Below are positions 48,548 through 50,351 of a stretch of 50,351 nucleotides of DNA, piece after piece. Made by a program: the position numbers and the translations under genes. Each line of letters opens with the position of its first letter. Position 1 is the first letter of the stretch. Under the pieces are notes generated by a model. The model was not told where the DNA came from, made no database searches, and worked only from the letters and a program-made list of their open reading frames with translations. Source of the stretch: UBA2428 sp002343545 (GTDB lineage Bacteria; Bdellovibrionota; UBA2428); NCBI GenBank assembly GCA_937952285.1, contig CALFZE010000047.1, positions 1 to 50,351 of the forward strand. The letters are read 5' to 3'.

Positions 48548-48939
48548 GGCTTCGCTTCCGGCGAAACGGCGGGACGAGACGGGATCGAGGCCAGACGACC
48601 CTCGAGGATCGCGCCGGGCTCGACCGAGATGCGTTCGGCCTGCACGCGGCCGATGACTTTGGCGCCGGGCAGGAGCCGCACGTTGCGCGCCTTCACGTCG
48701 GCGTCGAGGATGCTGCCCTCGACCGTGAGCTCGTCGCACTCGATCGTGCCCTTCACGCGGGCTTCGCGCATGAGATAAAGGTGGGATTTTTCCTCGGAGC
48801 GGATGCTCCCCGTCCATTCGCCGGAAAAGCGGAACTGGCCGCGGAACTCGAGGTTCCCCCGGCCGCGGAAGGATTCCATGATCCAGTGCTGATCCTTGAG
48901 GATCTCGAAGTTTTCGAAGAACGGACCGACGTCGCTCAC
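48544..48939 (-). CDS. Bactofilin
   Basis: 131 residues from GTG 48939, overlapping the upstream stop (GTGA) with a G-rich ribosome site. Polymerising beta-helix cytoskeletal protein that scaffolds wall enzymes or polar structures. The core shows six-residue hydrophobic periodicity: LYLMREARVKGTIECDELT, then ARNVRLLPGAKVIGRV, and ISVEPGAILEGRLA. N-terminal ~50 residues are less regular and could contact the membrane partner encoded upstream. Lies in a four-gene operon. Confidence 0.88.
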   Translation of the reverse strand: MSDVGPFFENFEILKDQHWIMESFRGRGNLEFRGQFRFSGEWTGSIRSEEKSHLYLMREARVKGTIECDELTVEGSILDADVKARNVRLLPGAKVIGRVQAERISVEPGAILEGRLASIPSRPAVSPEAKP

Positions 48940-49643
48940 GAGCCCCCCCGCTTCCACTGGATTTCCTGCCGCGTCTTGATGAGGAGCGAGCCTTTGTCGT
49001 CGTACACGAGCAAGGTCGAGTAGACCGGTTCGGAGCCCGCGAGTTCCATCCAGCTTCCGACGTTGAAGCGCGCCGTCACGTCGCGGGTCAGACGCAAGTC
49101 CTCGAGCGACTGTCCGCGGTGAAAGAGGATGGCGTCGCCCGTTTGGTTCGCGAGCGCCGGCGGGAGCGAAAGCACGCCCTGCGCCCCGTGCAGGAGCAGG
49201 ATCCAGTAGATCTTCACGGCCCCCTGGACGGGCGGGGCCCGGCGAAGGCCGAACTTGAGCGACAGCTCCTTGCGGGTGGCGTCGAAGGAGACGTTCAGAT
49301 TCTCGGCCGTGAAGGCGGAGGACAGGATCTCTTGGCCGTCGAGCCCGGGCAGCCATGTCGCGCGCGGCGGATTCTCCGAAGCGGCCGGCACCGCCACGAC
49401 GGGCGCCTGCTCGGCGCGGAGCGCGCGCAGGCTCAACCGCAGGCTCGCGGCCTCTTCGACGCTCCGGTGGAGCTGCCAACGCGCGACGAGCCACCCCGTC
49501 CCCGCCACGGCCGAAACGAGGAAAAGCAGCGCGAGCAACGTCGTGACGCGCTGGAGGCTCTTCCAAGGCGCACGAAAGCCGAACCATTGCCCCGTGCGTC
49601 GTACGACGAGGACATCCCAGAAGGCGTTTTCGTCCCGCTCCAT
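48936..49643 (-). CDS. Single-pass membrane protein linked to bactofilin
   Basis: 235 residues. One membrane helix at ~35-55 (TTLLALLFLVSAVAGTGWLV) with a basic cytoplasmic N-terminus, a short coiled-coil stalk (SVEEAASLRLSLRALRAEQ), and a beta-rich periplasmic domain of ~140 residues. Its stop overlaps the bactofilin GTG by 4 nt. In other bacteria bactofilins are encoded beside membrane or peptidoglycan proteins that they position; this may be such a partner, though I recognise no enzymatic motif. Confidence 0.75.
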   Translation of the reverse strand: MERDENAFWDVLVVRRTGQWFGFRAPWKSLQRVTTLLALLFLVSAVAGTGWLVARWQLHRSVEEAASLRLSLRALRAEQAPVVAVPAASENPPRATWLPGLDGQEILSSAFTAENLNVSFDATRKELSLKFGLRRAPPVQGAVKIYWILLLHGAQGVLSLPPALANQTGDAILFHRGQSLEDLRLTRDVTARFNVGSWMELAGSEPVYSTLLVYDDKGSLLIKTRQEIQWKRGGS

Positions 49644-49762
49644 ATTCCGGGAGTTTAGCCTAATTCCTCCCCTTGGCCTCCCCGGCCTTCACGAAAACTT
49701 CACCCGAAGCGGGGCGAAAGTTTCCGCGCCGTCCACCCGAAGAGTCTTAAGATAGGAGGGTC

Positions 49763-50302
49763 ATGGCCGAAGAAGAAAAACCGGAAGGCGCCGCCCCCGA
49801 AGGCGGAGCCGAAGAAGCCCCCCCGAAGAAGAAGCTTTCGCTTCTGACGATCACGCTCGGCCTCCAAAGCGTGATCCTGCTCGGAGCGGCGGGCTTCATC
49901 GCGAAGACGGTTTTCATGCAGAAGCCCAAGGACCTTTCCGAGACGCAGCTCACCGGGCGCACCATCGCGTCCATCCGCGACGTCGAAGCCCAGGTCACGA
50001 ACGTCGACCTCGAGACCTTCACCGTGAGCCTCGGCCAGGGCAAGACGCTCAAGGCCGGCATCCAGATCGAAGTCAGCGATCCCGCGACGGCCGAAGTCAT
50101 CCGTAAACGCCTGCCGGCCGTGAAGGCCGAAGTCCTCAAGACCCTCTCGGCGAAGGGGCTCCAAAGCGAACGCCTTTCGGGCAAGCTCGATTTGAAGGAC
50201 GGAATCCGGAACACCCTCAACGGGATCCTCGATTCGACCAAGGGCAACCAAGGCTCGGTGCGCGACGTCCTGCTCCAGGACTTTATCCTCGTGCTCAAAT
50301 AA
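49763..50302 (+). CDS. fliL: Flagellar basal-body protein FliL
   Basis: 179 residues. Inner-membrane protein around the stators that supports motor torque. Acidic/Pro-rich N-terminus, one helix (LTITLGLQSVILLGAAGFIA), and the periplasmic FliL domain with VDLETFTVSLGQGKTLKAGI, an LPAVKAEVLKTLSAK helix and terminal DVLLQDFILVLK. ATG 49763 is preceded by GGAGG. Downstream flagellar genes would lie outside the window; nothing else is recognisable in the last 49 bases. Confidence 0.88.
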   Translation: MAEEEKPEGAAPEGGAEEAPPKKKLSLLTITLGLQSVILLGAAGFIAKTVFMQKPKDLSETQLTGRTIASIRDVEAQVTNVDLETFTVSLGQGKTLKAGIQIEVSDPATAEVIRKRLPAVKAEVLKTLSAKGLQSERLSGKLDLKDGIRNTLNGILDSTKGNQGSVRDVLLQDFILVLK

Positions 50303-50351
50303 CGCCCGGATCGCGAACGCCGCGCCACGCAACTTTTCCTCTGTCCCAGCC

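Overview
This is a GC-rich chromosomal window (about two thirds G+C by eye) from a Gram-negative, probably flagellated bacterium. Evidence for the envelope type: an Omp85/BamA-like protein, an Mla-type lipid transport operon, lipoproteins, outer-membrane-barrel-like proteins and an L,D-transpeptidase; FliL and bactofilin point to motility and cell shaping. Two TIGR02147-type regulators, a family I know mainly from Bdellovibrio relatives and Fibrobacter, suggest a GC-rich member of Bdellovibrionota or a neighbouring deep proteobacterial lineage. That placement is an inference; no rRNA is present.

Layout. 1-4.7 kb: a 5'-truncated alpha-helical protein and two secreted proteins. 4.7-8.5 kb: glycolytic gap-pgk-tpiA, a 29-residue membrane ORF and secG, closed by a strong terminator and a REP-like inverted repeat. 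8.6-11.1 kb: a three-gene ABC-2 exporter. 11.2-13.4 kb: tRNA-Leu(GAG), then a less GC-rich accessory stretch with a broken ORF6N gene, a methyltransferase and a BrnT/BrnA toxin-antitoxin pair flanked by 28-bp tRNA-3'-end-like direct repeats. 13.4-18.6 kb: a secreted J-domain protein and a fatty-acid alpha-dioxygenase homologue followed 4 bp later by a zinc-protease-like lipoprotein. 18.7-26.9 kb: minus-strand genes with two TIGR02147 regulators, each translationally coupled to a secreted protein, around a 1147-residue coiled-coil and glycine-repeat protein. 26.9-34.1 kb: YqgE, glutamate dehydrogenase, lipoproteins, PlsC, RNase P RNA (rnpB, minus strand), an L,D-transpeptidase and a trypsin-like protein. 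34.1-39.1 kb: LolC/E-like permease, BamA-like barrel and mlaE-mlaF-mlaD, whose ATPase has lost every catalytic motif. 39.1-43.5 kb: an envelope lipoprotein, a protein with about 295 residues of Arg/Glu-rich repeat helix, and a small barrel. 43.5-50.3 kb: ssb, an HNH nuclease, rpoH, small secreted or anchored proteins, a nested inverted repeat, a bactofilin operon with 4-nt overlaps, and fliL.

Themes. Most of the window is housekeeping metabolism plus cell-envelope biology. The parts that look least described are the coupled regulator/secreted-protein cassettes with a well-formed operator pair, the pseudo-ATPase Mla operon, the alpha-dioxygenase/metalloprotease pair, and the tRNA-linked accessory patch. 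All functions are read from sequence motifs; no searches were run.
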